In this document: positions 40,608-51,460 of the stretch, piece by piece
Numbering within the stretch: the stretch's first letter is position 1
Layout of the letters: each line of letters begins with the position of its first letter
Origin: Archegozetes longisetosus
Taxonomy: Eukaryota; Arthropoda; Arachnida; Sarcoptiformes; Trhypochthoniidae
Direction of reading: 5' to 3'
DNA length: 64,000 bases
NCBI GenBank assembly: GCA_018873245.2
Contig: JAEMBT020000023.1
Coordinates: 124,001 to 188,000, forward strand
Program-made: the position numbers and the translations under genes
Notes under the pieces: model-generated
Seen by the model: the letters and a program-made list of their open reading frames with translations, nothing else
Databases searched by the model: none
What the model was told of the DNA's origin: nothing

Positions 40608-42533
40608 ATGGAAGAGATTTGTTCAAATTATTTAGAATTGATTAAACAAAATCCTAAACTTGCTTCAAAAACTTTTGTCGACTTGATCAAGTTTATCGAA
40701 GCGAATGTACGCAAAGACAATGTTCGAAATATTGGCTACAAGATTCTTTACTTGATCTATTCAAACTTGTATAAAAATCTTGACTTGAATGACTCGAGAA
40801 TTAAGACAATTCTTAGTAATAGTAATGATGATGAAATTAAAAACTCGGTATTTGACTTAATATACAAGGCGTTTGACAAAACATCAAAACTGCAATCTAA
40901 CCCACTGAGTATCGGTTTATATAGTATACTGTCTAGTTTAAATCTTTGGAATAAAACTTCTCAATTCCCAAATCTTAGCAATATTATCGAAAAGTATGAT
41001 AACCTATTAGAAAAAATCAAACTTAATAATTACTTGGATGATGAAAATATTTACCAGAGTAGCATCAATACAAAAAGAATCGAATTGGTTAAGAACTTTT
41101 TAAGAGGTGAAAAAGTTGAAAGTGGTTACTATTCAACTGAACAAGTAGTAACTGACGATTGTGATATTTGTTGCGACAATATTTTATTTGAAAAGAATCT
41201 AAAGCTCTATAAAGATAATTGGAAAAATATTGAGCAAAGATTTTATAAGATACAAGTTTTACAACTAAAGGAAAATAATATTCAGTTGATGAGATTAACA
41301 AACTTGAACGAGATAACTAAAGTGTGTCACTATTTTATTTTTAAAACAAAACTCTCCGATAATTCTGAACACCGTATGAAGTTATTTTCATTTAGATATA
41401 CTGACTTTGAAAAGTATAGTTCCAATCTGAATTCGTCCAATGTACTGAGCTTTAATGGGAATTGTATTCGAATATCTTTTGGCGACTACGAGACAAAAAA
41501 ACGACTATACTTGATTGGTACTCACAAAGATAGTCCAGAAAAGAAAGTCAACCTTACAGAGTCAGGCTTTTATTTCAAACTACATGTCAAAGATTTTGGG
41601 CATATTCTTCCTCAGAATCTTGGCGAAATATGGAATGATGCTCGGTCACCCAAACTAATAATCACAACAAGTAGGGAGTTTAAAAATAATGAAGACTATA
41701 ATCTAATTCAGATAATTGATGGAAATCGGTTTCTGTATAGAAATATTAGACATCACAGGTTCAACTATGACTGGCCAAACATTGAAAAGGTTATATTTTT
41801 GAAGTTTGATGAATCAATTGAAAAATATTTGGATAATATGGAAGTAGAATACTATCTAAACTTTTGTTTAGTTGTTAAACCTCAACAAGTTTGCCAACTT
41901 ACTTTAGCAAAACATCCGATTGATCAACTGGAGCTATCGTATAAGATTGTCTCAAACCTGAGTTCATTCAATGAAATGACAATACAGTCAAGTGAAAATT
42001 TATTCATTTATTGGATAAATTTGAAAGAAATAAATGCAAGAAATAGATACTTTCACGACCTACTCTTTAGCTTTGAGTATATAAATTCAGAAGTTGGAAA
42101 TTCTAGCTATGTACTTGTTTCTGGATTTCAAGAGAATATTGGATCAATATCAAATTCAAAAGTATTGATATATTTTGATTCTAGTATAATACCACCCAAT
42201 GAGCTGAAACTAATGAAACAAATTAAGAAACAAACTTTGAAATTTGAAAATCACTATGCGAATTATGATTTATATGGCCAGAGTATTCTAAGTCTAAATA
42301 CTCTATCAATTTTCCAAAGAAAGGCTTTCAAATCAAGTGCACCCAATGTCAACTTGTTCACGTTTGAAGGAAAAAATGATCATTTTGATGTAAACATTTA
42401 TGGAATGATTGCAATTATTATATTCTCATTTATAGGTTTTATTTCAGTTATAGTATTCATTTTATATCTAATATTAAGAACAAGCAAAAAGCATAAAGAT
42501 GTTGTAGTAAGTAAACCATTCTACTTGGAATAA
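40608..42533 (+). CDS. Large protein with C-terminal membrane anchor
   Basis: A 641-residue protein with a single strong hydrophobic segment at about 602-628 and a short basic tail (RTSKKHKD). It has no signal peptide, so it is likely tail-anchored. A CDICCDN cysteine cluster is at about 185. No family is recognised. It is divergent from the DWNN-like gene, with 13 bases between the starts. A virion membrane protein is plausible. Confidence 0.6.
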   Translation: MEEICSNYLELIKQNPKLASKTFVDLIKFIEANVRKDNVRNIGYKILYLIYSNLYKNLDLNDSRIKTILSNSNDDEIKNSVFDLIYKAFDKTSKLQSNPLSIGLYSILSSLNLWNKTSQFPNLSNIIEKYDNLLEKIKLNNYLDDENIYQSSINTKRIELVKNFLRGEKVESGYYSTEQVVTDDCDICCDNILFEKNLKLYKDNWKNIEQRFYKIQVLQLKENNIQLMRLTNLNEITKVCHYFIFKTKLSDNSEHRMKLFSFRYTDFEKYSSNLNSSNVLSFNGNCIRISFGDYETKKRLYLIGTHKDSPEKKVNLTESGFYFKLHVKDFGHILPQNLGEIWNDARSPKLIITTSREFKNNEDYNLIQIIDGNRFLYRNIRHHRFNYDWPNIEKVIFLKFDESIEKYLDNMEVEYYLNFCLVVKPQQVCQLTLAKHPIDQLELSYKIVSNLSSFNEMTIQSSENLFIYWINLKEINARNRYFHDLLFSFEYINSEVGNSSYVLVSGFQENIGSISNSKVLIYFDSSIIPPNELKLMKQIKKQTLKFENHYANYDLYGQSILSLNTLSIFQRKAFKSSAPNVNLFTFEGKNDHFDVNIYGMIAIIIFSFIGFISVIVFILYLILRTSKKHKDVVVSKPFYLE

Positions 42534-42618
42534 ACGATTTCTTTGTAAGTTCTTACTGAAGGTTATTGGTTGATCAAAATCCAAGGCTATGTAGACAAAC
42601 ATTTATGCAGAACGAGTA

Positions 42619-42650
42619 TAAAATAACCTAGCCTAACCTAACCCAACATC
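42619..42650 (+). promoter_or_regulatory. TATA box and CCTAA repeats before the VRK-like gene
   Basis: TATAAAATA at about 42619, followed by CCTAACCTAACCC, two and a half units of the arthropod telomere-type repeat, directly before the kinase ATG at 42654. It probably marks the core promoter and leader. The telomere likeness may be accidental. Confidence 0.4.
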
Positions 42651-42653
42651 GTA

Positions 42654-43651
42654 ATGTCAAATAGAAAAAGTTCAGTTGATTATATACTCTCTCCTAATCT
42701 TCCCAAAGGAGAACTAGTACAAGATTCGCGTAAGAATAGTTGGAAGTTGGGAAATATTATTGGCTCTGGAGGATTTGGTAAAGTTTATGACTGCAAAAGT
42801 TGCAATACCAAAGATAAGAATAACTATGCCATGAAAGTCGATCATATTCGTGGGCCAATTGTAACGGAACTAAACTTTTATGTAAGCTTACAAGCCAATA
42901 TTATTGACGAATGGATATTGGAACATAGTTTGAGTTATTTACCAATCCCGAAATATTATGGAACCAATATATTTCAAAGAAATATTAACGGAATAGAGTA
43001 TGAACTTAGAATGATTGTAATTCAAAAATTTGATATTTCATTGAAGTGTATAATGAAAAGAAAAAATTTGACAATTTATGAAGTTTGTCAAATTGCTACA
43101 CAAATAATTGGTAAGTAATGTTCTATATTGACAAAAGTTAATTTTCAGCATCAATCTTAGATGCCTTGGAATTTATACATGGCCAGGGTTATGTTCATTG
43201 TGATATAAAGGCGCGAAATATTTTACGAGAAAATTCTTCATATAATTACTATTTGGTTGACTATGGTCTTGTTCATTTATATAGAACGTTTAACAAGACT
43301 ACCGGACAATATGTACATGGTGAAGAAGTTCCGGATAAAAGTAAAGCTGGTAATGGAACAACAAGATATGCATCTTTTGAAACTTATAAAGGTATATTTT
43401 CGCGTAAAAGTGATTTCTACTGTCTGGCCTATAACTTGATTGAGTGGTTCAATGGAGAACTTCCTTGGGCAAACCTTAAGGAAAAAAGTTGTATAAACTG
43501 GTGGAAAGGTTATTATAGCAAAGAAGACAACTTTGTAAAACAATTGTTGAATAGATCATTTGAAAAAAACAAACCAGTTCCAGACGGGCTATTTGAGTTT
43601 ATGGTGGAAATAATCTCAAATATAACACCCAACCAAATTATAAACTGTTAA
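42654..43651 (+). CDS. VRK-family protein kinase with a 38-base intron
   Basis: Exons 42654-43110 and 43149-43651 join in frame across a 38-base intron (GTAAGTAATG ... ATTTTCAG) to give 319 residues. Motifs are the glycine loop GSGGFGKVY, the lysine in YAMKV, the catalytic loop VHCDIKARNIL, DYG in place of DFG, and a GTTRYAS then FSRKSDFYCLAY region. These match vaccinia-related kinases (VRK; casein-kinase-1 superfamily), which phosphorylate chromatin and BAF. All catalytic residues are present, so it should be active. The intron implies a eukaryotic origin without passage through spliced RNA. It sits between viral-type genes. Confidence 0.75.
43111..43148 (+). other. 38-base GT-AG intron
   Basis: Starts GTAAGTAATG and ends AATTTTCAG. 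Removing it restores the kinase frame exactly (exon 1 ends with one base of a codon, exon 2 starts with two). This is near the lower size limit for animal introns. Confidence 0.7.
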
Positions 43652-43708
43652 AGACTTTATTGGAAAATATATCGAAGAAAAATGTTCAATTTAGTAGTAG
43701 GAAAAATA

Positions 43709-44812
43709 TTAAACTTGATAAGTTAGAAATTTAACATTAATGTTGGAATTTTTTCCGCTATATAAATTTTGATAAATTATAGCTCCATTACCTTTGATTT
43801 CACAATTAAAACCAAATTTTACATCTTTACATCTAACAATTCCATCAATATTGATAGCACAATTTGAGCCAAAATCTAACTCTTTAACAATACTATCGCC
43901 CTCAAAATTAACTTGGCAATTCGAGCCAATCTTTAGCATTTTCGAAACAATGTCTTTCGCTGTTCCATTAGAATTTTTGGAAATTGCAATTTCTCCATAA
44001 TTACCATTTGGAACGATGAAATTACTTGTGTTTGTAGTAAAACAAACTTCTGTTTTGTAGTCATCTAATTGATCAAAATCTGGAATAGATTTTCTCCATT
44101 GATCGAGACTTTGAGCATAAAGTGGTTGTAAATTTTGCCCATTAGATGAGTGAAATTTGGAAAAGTTTCTGAGAACACCATTTCCTGAAATTGATTCAAT
44201 TTGCTTAGGTTCCAACTTGTGAATTCCTTTACACAGTTTATTCGCAGAAGCTGGATTTAGCAGATTATAGTATTTAATCTTGTTATATAATTCAGTTGGC
44301 TCAATTTTATTATGATGACAATCAACAAGTTTTCTAACAGAGGCCAAATTGAGAATCGCATCGATCCCTTTTTCAGCATGCCAAAAATTTTCTATCCATT
44401 TGAATAGTTCTTCATTGTCCTTAAATACTTCGGATATTTTTATACCCAAATCGGTAATTTCCTTATAAACTGCCTCTCCTTTAAGATTAAAATCCAATCC
44501 ACCGAAAATCTCATCCAATTTAATTATATCGTCAATTGCTATTCTTACATGTTCGACACCATCGATGGGATAAATTTGAGGCCAAGACCCTCTATCTGCC
44601 TTATTCAATTGTTCGATTGTGAATTCCACATTGATTGCTTCATTAGATGGATTTTTATAAAAGTAAATCTGTTTTCCATTCAAAGCTTTTTTAAGTTTGT
44701 CCAAATCTCCAGATGTTCTTGTTTCTGCAAACTTTCTAATAAACTTGTCCACTTCCAGTTGCTGTTGTGATGGCTGTTGCAATTGAGAAAGTAGATGGAA
44801 AAAATTGTCCAT
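43709..44812 (-). CDS. Unknown protein with C-terminal beta-repeat
   Basis: A 367-residue protein. The N-terminal 250 residues are helical and unassigned. The last 75 residues contain three to four copies of a repeat of about 21 residues built on (F/I)GSNC or FGFNC followed by alternating hydrophobics. This suggests a small beta-helix or beta-solenoid like polymer-forming scaffold domains. A type B TATA module about 400 bases upstream points toward the ATG. The origin is unknown. Confidence 0.55.
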   Translation of the reverse strand: MDNFFHLLSQLQQPSQQQLEVDKFIRKFAETRTSGDLDKLKKALNGKQIYFYKNPSNEAINVEFTIEQLNKADRGSWPQIYPIDGVEHVRIAIDDIIKLDEIFGGLDFNLKGEAVYKEITDLGIKISEVFKDNEELFKWIENFWHAEKGIDAILNLASVRKLVDCHHNKIEPTELYNKIKYYNLLNPASANKLCKGIHKLEPKQIESISGNGVLRNFSKFHSSNGQNLQPLYAQSLDQWRKSIPDFDQLDDYKTEVCFTTNTSNFIVPNGNYGEIAISKNSNGTAKDIVSKMLKIGSNCQVNFEGDSIVKELDFGSNCAINIDGIVRCKDVKFGFNCEIKGNGAIIYQNLYSGKNSNINVKFLTYQV

Positions 44813-45060
44813 TGTACAAGTTGATCAGTATAAAACTGAAAATGGAATGAAATTGAGAAATTGTGTATCTATTTATAGCATAAGTACTTATCACTAAAGC
44901 ATAGATAAGAAACTTTAGGAATTGAGTTTGAGTAAAAGTTTATAAATCTTGTTTATTTAGTGAGAAATATATTTTTTATGCTTTCCAAATACTCGTATAG
45001 GATACAATTTTCGTAGTATCGCTAAAATGAAATTGGTATAGAATATTTGTCAATACAATT
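44813..45060. other. Leader region, no gene seen
   Basis: AT-rich sequence between the 43709-44812 gene and the TATA module. It may be the transcribed leader of that gene. Nothing else is recognised. Confidence 0.35.
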
Positions 45061-45450
45061 GACCTTGAACAAAAAAAACTAAAGGAAAAGAATGAATAAT
45101 ATATATAATATATATATATAGATCGAGTACAAGTGATCGGCTAGAAATCTCTTTCTAGAGAACAAGTGATCGGCTAGAAATCTCTTTCTAGAGAACCGGC
45201 CGCGCCGAACAACGCCTCTATTTATACCCGATATTCGACATTATTTCTCCAATTCTACTGATAAGGATTTGGTTTCTAATTGGTCCTTTTCTTATCAGTA
45301 AAAATTCTTCCTAAAACTTTTTCGAAAAAATAACTGTTATCTCGAATGCTGACCTAATTAATTCGAACTATGAAATTAGTCCATTATATCACTTAGCCAT
45401 ACTTTTTTAAATCCAAATTCCAAAAAAACCGTTATCTCGAATACTGACCT
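45060..45450 (-). promoter_or_regulatory. TATA-hairpin module, type B, two tandem hairpins
   Basis: Minus-strand copy. Dyad ACTGATAAG ... CTTATCAGT at about 45255-45300 with a CCAAT-like core, TATAAATA at 45217-45224, GGCGCGGCCGG, two 34-base hairpin units (about 45130-45205), an AT run and the AAGGTCAA end. It points toward the gene 43709-44812. Upstream block repeats extend to about 45450. Confidence 0.65.
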
Positions 45451-45589
45451 AATTTGTAATGTTACTACCGTCACTTACTTTTGGAAGTCTACTGTTTGCA
45501 GTACTAATTGGCCGAGCATTACTGCTTTTAGATTGTGAAAGTGTTACGTTCAACAGTTTAGGTTTACAGGGGAATACACATTTTATTCA

Positions 45590-46487
45590 TCATTTGATAG
45601 TTTTAGAAACAAATCTCAAATCTTTAAACATTTCATAGCCACAACATCTCGTACAATAAAATATATAATCATCTGAAACATCAATTGATTGATTAATTTT
45701 AGTCGATTTATAGCAACAATTTTTGTGAAATATATTTTCGCAAATGTTACATCTAACAAAAAACTTTCCATAAATATTCAAGTTGTCAGTAAGCTTTTCG
45801 GAAGGGATATAGTAATTACAATAACAAATGTTATTAGATGAACTATTATCGCATTGACTTTTCAAAAAGTACAAAATTCTAAATAAAAGTTTATCTTGAT
45901 ATTCCTCAACAAATGATTGTATTTTGGCAGGTTCAATATTCATAATTTTTGTGACAATTTCCATCCTTTCGTTATATTCAGTATTTTCTTGTAACAAACT
46001 AAAGTACACCCATTCATTAGGGGTAAATGTTATATTGGAATCTATTCCAAGATTGTCAATACACCACATATAGCAACATTTATTACAATGAAATTCTTTG
46101 AAATTTATTTGTATCAATCTAATGCTAGAAGGATGACAATCTAAATGGTAATATAAAAGACATGTACCGCATTGAAAAAGTTCCTTATCATGTTGAAAAC
46201 ATATTCGACAATATTTTAAAAGTGAGGTTCCATAAGTTGATAGAGAATATTTTGAGGAAAAACCCATTCGAATATTCCATCCTCTATATATTTAATTCCA
46301 TATTTACTAGGAATCCTGTCTTGTGATTTCTAAGTAAAGAGAGTTGAGTGAATTGAAAAGTACTTGAATTGAGTGATTTAAAAAGTACTTCAATATTAGA
46401 AATGATTCCTTCGTAGAACTTTCCATCTGCCCATTGAGTGTAAACTCTCGAACCAACTCTGAGAGACAACATGTTGTAATGACGCAC
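45590..46487 (-). CDS. Polycomb-like Tudor-PHD-PHD protein, interrupted
   Basis: On the minus strand an ATG at 46487 opens a Tudor-type domain (VGSRVYTQWADGKFYEG). A probable intron (about 46319-46376, GT ... CTTACTTAG) leads to the rest of the Tudor strands (a YIEDGIFEWV stretch). A frame change near 46240 then joins the ORF ending at 45590. That ORF holds one clear C4HC3 PHD finger (CRIC ... CGTC ... HLDC ... CNKC) and a second PHD (CYC ... CNIC ... HKNC ... CTRC). Tudor-PHD-PHD order is that of PCL/PHF1/MTF2, which recruit PRC2 to chromatin. The frame change may be a second intron, a consensus indel or a mutation. Confidence 0.6.
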
Positions 46488-46742
46488 TTTGCCTCAACAC
46501 TGCTCGAATGGTCTTTGCTCACAAACTAACGAATCACTACTCAAACTATACATTATGCGGATGTTACACAACTGATTAGATAAGACAGTTTATAGTATGA
46601 GAAAGTTTTTATTGGTTAACATATTTCAAACCATTCGGAAACCTTATATCAGTCATCAGAGCTAACCGATGCGTTTTTCTTGTTTCTTCCAATAGTAACT
46701 CTGAGATTTGTCTATTACTCTGATTCATTTGTACTGTGGTTT
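46488..46742. other. Spacer, no gene seen
   Basis: Between the Tudor-PHD gene and the galectin gene. It probably contains the promoter of the former and the 3' end of the latter. A second open frame over 46307-46522 is a shadow of the Tudor exon. Confidence 0.35.
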
Positions 46743-48406
46743 TTATTGTTGGTTCGATATGGTTTCTAAACTTTTTCTCCACTCAATTACTTTAACATCT
46801 ATATATTCAATATTACTAATTACTACAGAATTTATATCATAATCAATTCTGTGGTTATATCTAAAGATTTGCTTATTAATATATAATTCGTAATAATTTT
46901 CAATTATTGATATAATCAATGTATATTCAGTATTGAATTCAAGTTCTGGTGCAAAGTTGTACTTTTCCTCTGTTTGAAACGATTCGTTATTTTTCCTTGA
47001 ATTTAGCGTTAAAGTGGTATATTTAGCAAATTGGCTTGTATAGAATCTTATGCTCAAGTGTAGGGAAACATCATTCCTGCTATTCATTAGGTTCAGGTTT
47101 ATCCACTTGTTCTTTTCTGACTCTATCAAAGGTTTACTAAATTTTATAAACAAGACCGTACCAAGTTTATCAATATCTTCATTAATTACATTTTTGTATT
47201 GTATGTTTGGTTTGACGGTTGTTGCGATAGAATATGTAGACTCATATTTTTCAAGCTCATATTCCTTACTTACCACTTGGATCGTATTACTCTCCTGATT
47301 TCTGATGTATTCGCTCAATACTTCATTTGATTCTTTGATAGATTCAATTTCACTCTGAAGCTTACTGATGACACCGTCTCGATTTTCTATATCTTCATTT
47401 CTCTGTTTTAATTCCTCATTTTGACTTTCAACTTGTTTTTCAATTCCAATTTCTCTTCACTTTCACTAACAAATGTAGCAATTTGCTCTTTCAAGTCAAT
47501 TATTTCACTATCCTTAATTAAGATTTCTTGAGTTTTTTCTGTCAGTTCAACTTTAAGATTCGCTGCTATACCATTCTGGTTTTCAATTTCTTTTTCTAAC
47601 GATAACTGATGATTTTTGATTTCATTAAATTCCTTTTGAAAATTTTCTAAACTTTTATCCTTTATTTCACTTTCATTAACTAATACAGTGATTTCTCCTT
47701 TTAGTCTTTCCAACTCATTTACAAGACTTTTGATTGTACTTTCTCTTTCCTCGATTTCAGATTTTGTCTGACTTTCAATATTAATTAGCGTACTTTCCAG
47801 CCTTTTAATATTTTCATCTTTCAATAGAATTAAATCATTATTTGTTTCAATTTCTTGTTCCAACTGTGATTGTTTGTTTCTTATCAAGTTAATCTCGCTT
47901 TGGAACATTTCAGTCTTCTCTTCATTTTCCGTTTGAATGTCTCTCAGAGTTTTAGTTAGTTCCAACATTTCTTCATTCTTACTTTTCAGTATAATTTCAA
48001 ATTCATTATCCAACTTTCTAAAGTTTATATCTGATGTCTCTATTTCTTCCATTATACTTTTAATTCTATCATTTTTATCTTCAATCAGTTTAGTTTTTTG
48101 ATTAATATCCTCATTTAGTTCTGTGTTAAGTTTTGACTTTTCAGTTATAATTTCATTTAGTTGATTAGCTTGACTTGACAATTCTCTAATTTTTTTTGTA
48201 CTATTTTCCAAGTTTGCTTTGTATTCCTTGATTTCATCATTTTGTTGTGATACTAGGTTCTGCAATCTTTCAATCTCATTTGTTGAGTCTTGAGTATTTT
48301 TCCTGTCAATATCGTCTTTGAGTATTTCTAAAAGTTTTTTATTTTTCAATCTTTCAATAAAGAGTATTATAGATACTATAGTTAGTAATATTATTATCCA
48401 GAACAT
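46743..48406 (-). CDS. Membrane-anchored coiled-coil galectin, one frame break
   Basis: The ORF 48406-47408 starts with a membrane segment (residues 2-17) followed by some 300 residues of strong heptads rich in Glu/Lys/Asn. Coiled-coil sequence then continues past its stop in a second frame and runs into the ORF 47318-46743, so the two belong together. The break is at an A5 run near 47450. The last 140 residues look like a galectin carbohydrate-recognition domain (WINLNLMNSRND, EKYNFAPELEFNTEYTL, YINKQIFRYNHRI). Some canonical sugar-binding residues are replaced. The topology suggests a stalked surface lectin. The break is either real or a consensus indel. Confidence 0.6.
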
Positions 48407-48603
48407 ATTGGTTTATTTATTCAAAATGATTCGATTACAATTTTTACAAGATGTTTGTTTGAACTTTCTTGGAAAGCTGTTTCAATTCAGTTTCTCAAAA
48501 AGTCCATTCAAACATTTTTGTATTGAGCATCAATTTGCAACGAATTTATATTACCAAATATAATTAATTTATTTAGTTGATAATTGTAATTTGTCAATTT
48601 CGC

Positions 48604-49215
48604 AAAGCTGTAATGTGATTTTATTGAATAAACCAACAGGCTCAAACAGATTCATATTTGTTGGATACTCTTTATTTTGAAAATAGATTTGTAGAATTTT
48701 CAATCGGCATTTTTATTTTGATGTTTTTTAGAAAAAGTATGTTCATACTATTTTACAAAATGTAGACCATATTAACATTATGTCTATGGGATGTAGACGT
48801 GTTCACACTATTTCTATATACAAATAAGATTATTAATATATATATATATATACATAGTGTTATATCATGTATAATATATATAATTAGAGAAATAGTGTGA
48901 ACACGTCTACATCCCATAGACATAATGTTAATATGGTCTACATTTTGTAAAATAGTATGAACATACTTTTTCTAAAAGCGTAACAAATTTTTGAGTGAAT
49001 TTCTTGCATTTTCCTCAGTAATTTTGGTCTATAAAAAGTATTTGTATTTTTCATGTTGAGAAATTGGGTCTAACACATTTTTCACATTTTACACAACTTT
49101 GACACAAAAATCCCATAGGTTAACATTAGCTGTGTAAATGTGTAAAACATTTCCTACTTACAGAAGAAATATATTAAATATAATATATAAATGATAACCT
49201 AAAATGTGAAAAATG
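48604..49215. mobile_element. Composite repeat: flank, FB2 (48721-48977) and half of FB1
   Basis: The flank repeat (48604-48717) leads into a complete FB2 foldback (48721-48977), then the FB1 outside flank in inverted orientation (48995-49040) and one FB1 arm to about 49200. It is the third place where FB2 and an FB1 piece lie side by side. Confidence 0.65.
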
Positions 49216-50143
49216 TTTTTGGCAAACCTGTGTGAAGCAAACAAGTAATTTTGCAACGTTAGGTTAGGTTTCTCCTGGAACCCTCAACTGTTTTAACTAC
49301 GTAGCTTTGAAAAACTTTATTGAAACTTCATTTTTAATAATATTATATTGGAAATCCAATCAAAATATCGTTTAGTTTTATGTTTCACATTTCCTAATCA
49401 CTCTTTCCATATAGGTGTTTTATTTGCTATCACTATGTGGAAAGGGTTATTAGAAATATGAAATTAATGGATATTCAAAGACTTGTGTCACCGAAGTAAG
49501 CAATTCCTACTAGGACTAATGACCCATACCACTTGAGAGTGTATAATCCAATACTAGTTAATTGTACGATATCATCCACTTTTCAATCATTTTTCTCCCC
49601 AAAATTTCCTTTTGCCAATATTACACATTGACTCACCAATTATTGTTTTGACTGTAGTTACATTCTAGTGAAATCTAACGTGCTCATGATTATTACCTTA
49701 CATTTATATGTTACTAATTGCACTAGCCGTGTATCCTAGCTCTATTTGGAAATATTCCATATTTCAACGAGATGTACAGATTTGGTTAATGGATATAGGA
49801 AATAACAAAAAATGATTAACCTTCTAAAGACCGACAATGTGATCTTCAAAGATTATAAAAGGTACCAAATTGGTTTATATGTTGTTCAATTTTCTCTTGA
49901 ATATCAATTGGAAATCCTACTATTATTTTCTGGGTTGTTATCCCTTTATTAGAAATTTCAATTTTTTAAAAAATAATCCCCATCAAAATTTCTGACCAAC
50001 AAACCATTTATAACATTACTAATTATAGATAGATTCAGAGGTTCATAAAGATTTGCTGGTGAATCAATATAATCCTAAATAATTGTATTCCATTACAGTA
50101 TTAATAAATACTTTATTTATGCATACAGTATAATAAGTAAATT
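49216..50143. other. Gene-poor stretch
   Basis: No ORF or repeat of note. GTTAGGTTAGG at about 49259 is a two-unit telomere-type motif, and ACGATATCAT at 49565 is a variant of the recurring palindrome. An AATAAA-rich area before 50144 may be the 3' end of the small spliced gene. Confidence 0.35.
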
Positions 50144-50490
50144 TTATTGAGAGCCCGAGATTTCCATATTCTCTTGTTCCATATCTTCTAATAATTCACA
50201 ATCAAGAAACTTAATATCGTTTTCCAGTTGCTCAAATTCGCTAATAATCGAATCAATAATTACTTCATCTTCGAAATCAATTTTCATTTTCTCTTCTCCC
50301 TGTTCAGTTGAATTGATCTCATTTTCTAGTCGTAGATAATCATCTATCCACAGTTGAAAAATATAATTTTCAATAAGTTCATCAGCTTGTCTTATTTCTA
50401 TGAGAGAAAATTACTTTTAGAATTACCTTAGATTTACCACTAACAAGTTTATGAGTTACCATTAAAAAGTTTGTCTTCTTCCTGAACCAT
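50144..50490 (-). CDS. Small acidic protein, two exons
   Basis: Exon 1 is 50490-50460 and exon 2 is 50397-50144, joined across a 62-base intron (GTAACTCATAA ... CTCTCATAG) to give 94 residues. It is strongly acidic and helical (MVQEEDKLFN at the start, a FEDEVIIDSI stretch, ending EISGSQ). The join preserves the frame exactly. No family is recognised. The gene is too fragmented to appear as one long ORF. AATAAA follows the stop. Confidence 0.55.
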
Positions 50491-51059
50491 ATTTGTTTCT
50501 GATATTCTTACTTTCACTACAAACTCTGTTGCTTAGGAAGAAGTTGGTCAGGCAATTTATGTACATTTTCAATTCTTTATCATGTTTACATTATTAGATT
50601 AGATTTCAACAAATAATGGACATAAAATTTGGATCACTTACAGGAATACTTTTTTTATTTTCTAGCTGATTAGATTACCATTTCCCACACGCTAGTATTC
50701 TGAATTCTAGTGGATACGGCTGCAATATCATATAAAAATTCCAATTTGAGAATACAAAGCAAAGAGAAAACTTTATTGGAATTTCAAAACAGATCTATAT
50801 TCAAACTATATATAAAAAAGCCCAATTTACTACTAGTGATATTTTTATTATCGACTGAATTTGAAATTGGTAATAAATACAACACAAAGTGTGTTTGTTA
50901 GAAACTTTAAATTGTCATTATACGGTCTATGAGTGTACGATATCGTCGGTTTGTAACACTAAATAGCATACCACCAATGAGTAGTAATAGAAAAAATGAA
51001 TAAAAAATCTGACGTTCAAACACTTTGTAATTAACGGCGAGCAGAAAATTATCGCCTTT

Positions 51060-51460
51060 TATAGCAAATCTTTGAAATAATTAGGTCGGTATTCGAGATA
51101 AAGTTTTTTTGGAATTTGGATTTTAAAAAGTATCGCTTAGTGATAGTTCGAATAAGTAGGTCAGTATTCGAGATAACGGTTATTTTTTCGAAAAAGTTTT
51201 AGGAAGAATTTTTTACTGATAAGAAAGGACCAATTGGAATGCAAATCCTTATCAGTAGAATTGGAGGAATAATGTCGAATATTGGGTATAAATAGAGGTG
51301 TTGATCGGCGCGGCCGGTTCTCTAGAAAAGAGATTTCTAGCCGTTCACTTGTTCTCTAGAAAAGAGATTTCTAGCCGTTCACTTGTACTCGATCTATATA
51401 TATATTATATATATTAATTATTCGTTTTTTCCTTTTTGAGGTTAAAGATCAAGGTCATTG
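51060..51460 (+). promoter_or_regulatory. TATA-hairpin module, type B, two tandem hairpins
   Basis: Plus strand: upstream blocks (TATTCGAGATAAAG, GGAATTTGGATTT), dyad ACTGATAAG ... CTTATCAGT at about 51215-51257 enclosing CCAATTGGAATGCAAAT, TATAAATA at 51287-51294, GGCGCGGCCGG, two CTAGAAA/TTTCTAG units (about 51315-51385), an AT run and GAGGTTAAAGATCAA. It faces the 3' end of a minus-strand gene, so it is not obviously a promoter here. Confidence 0.65.
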
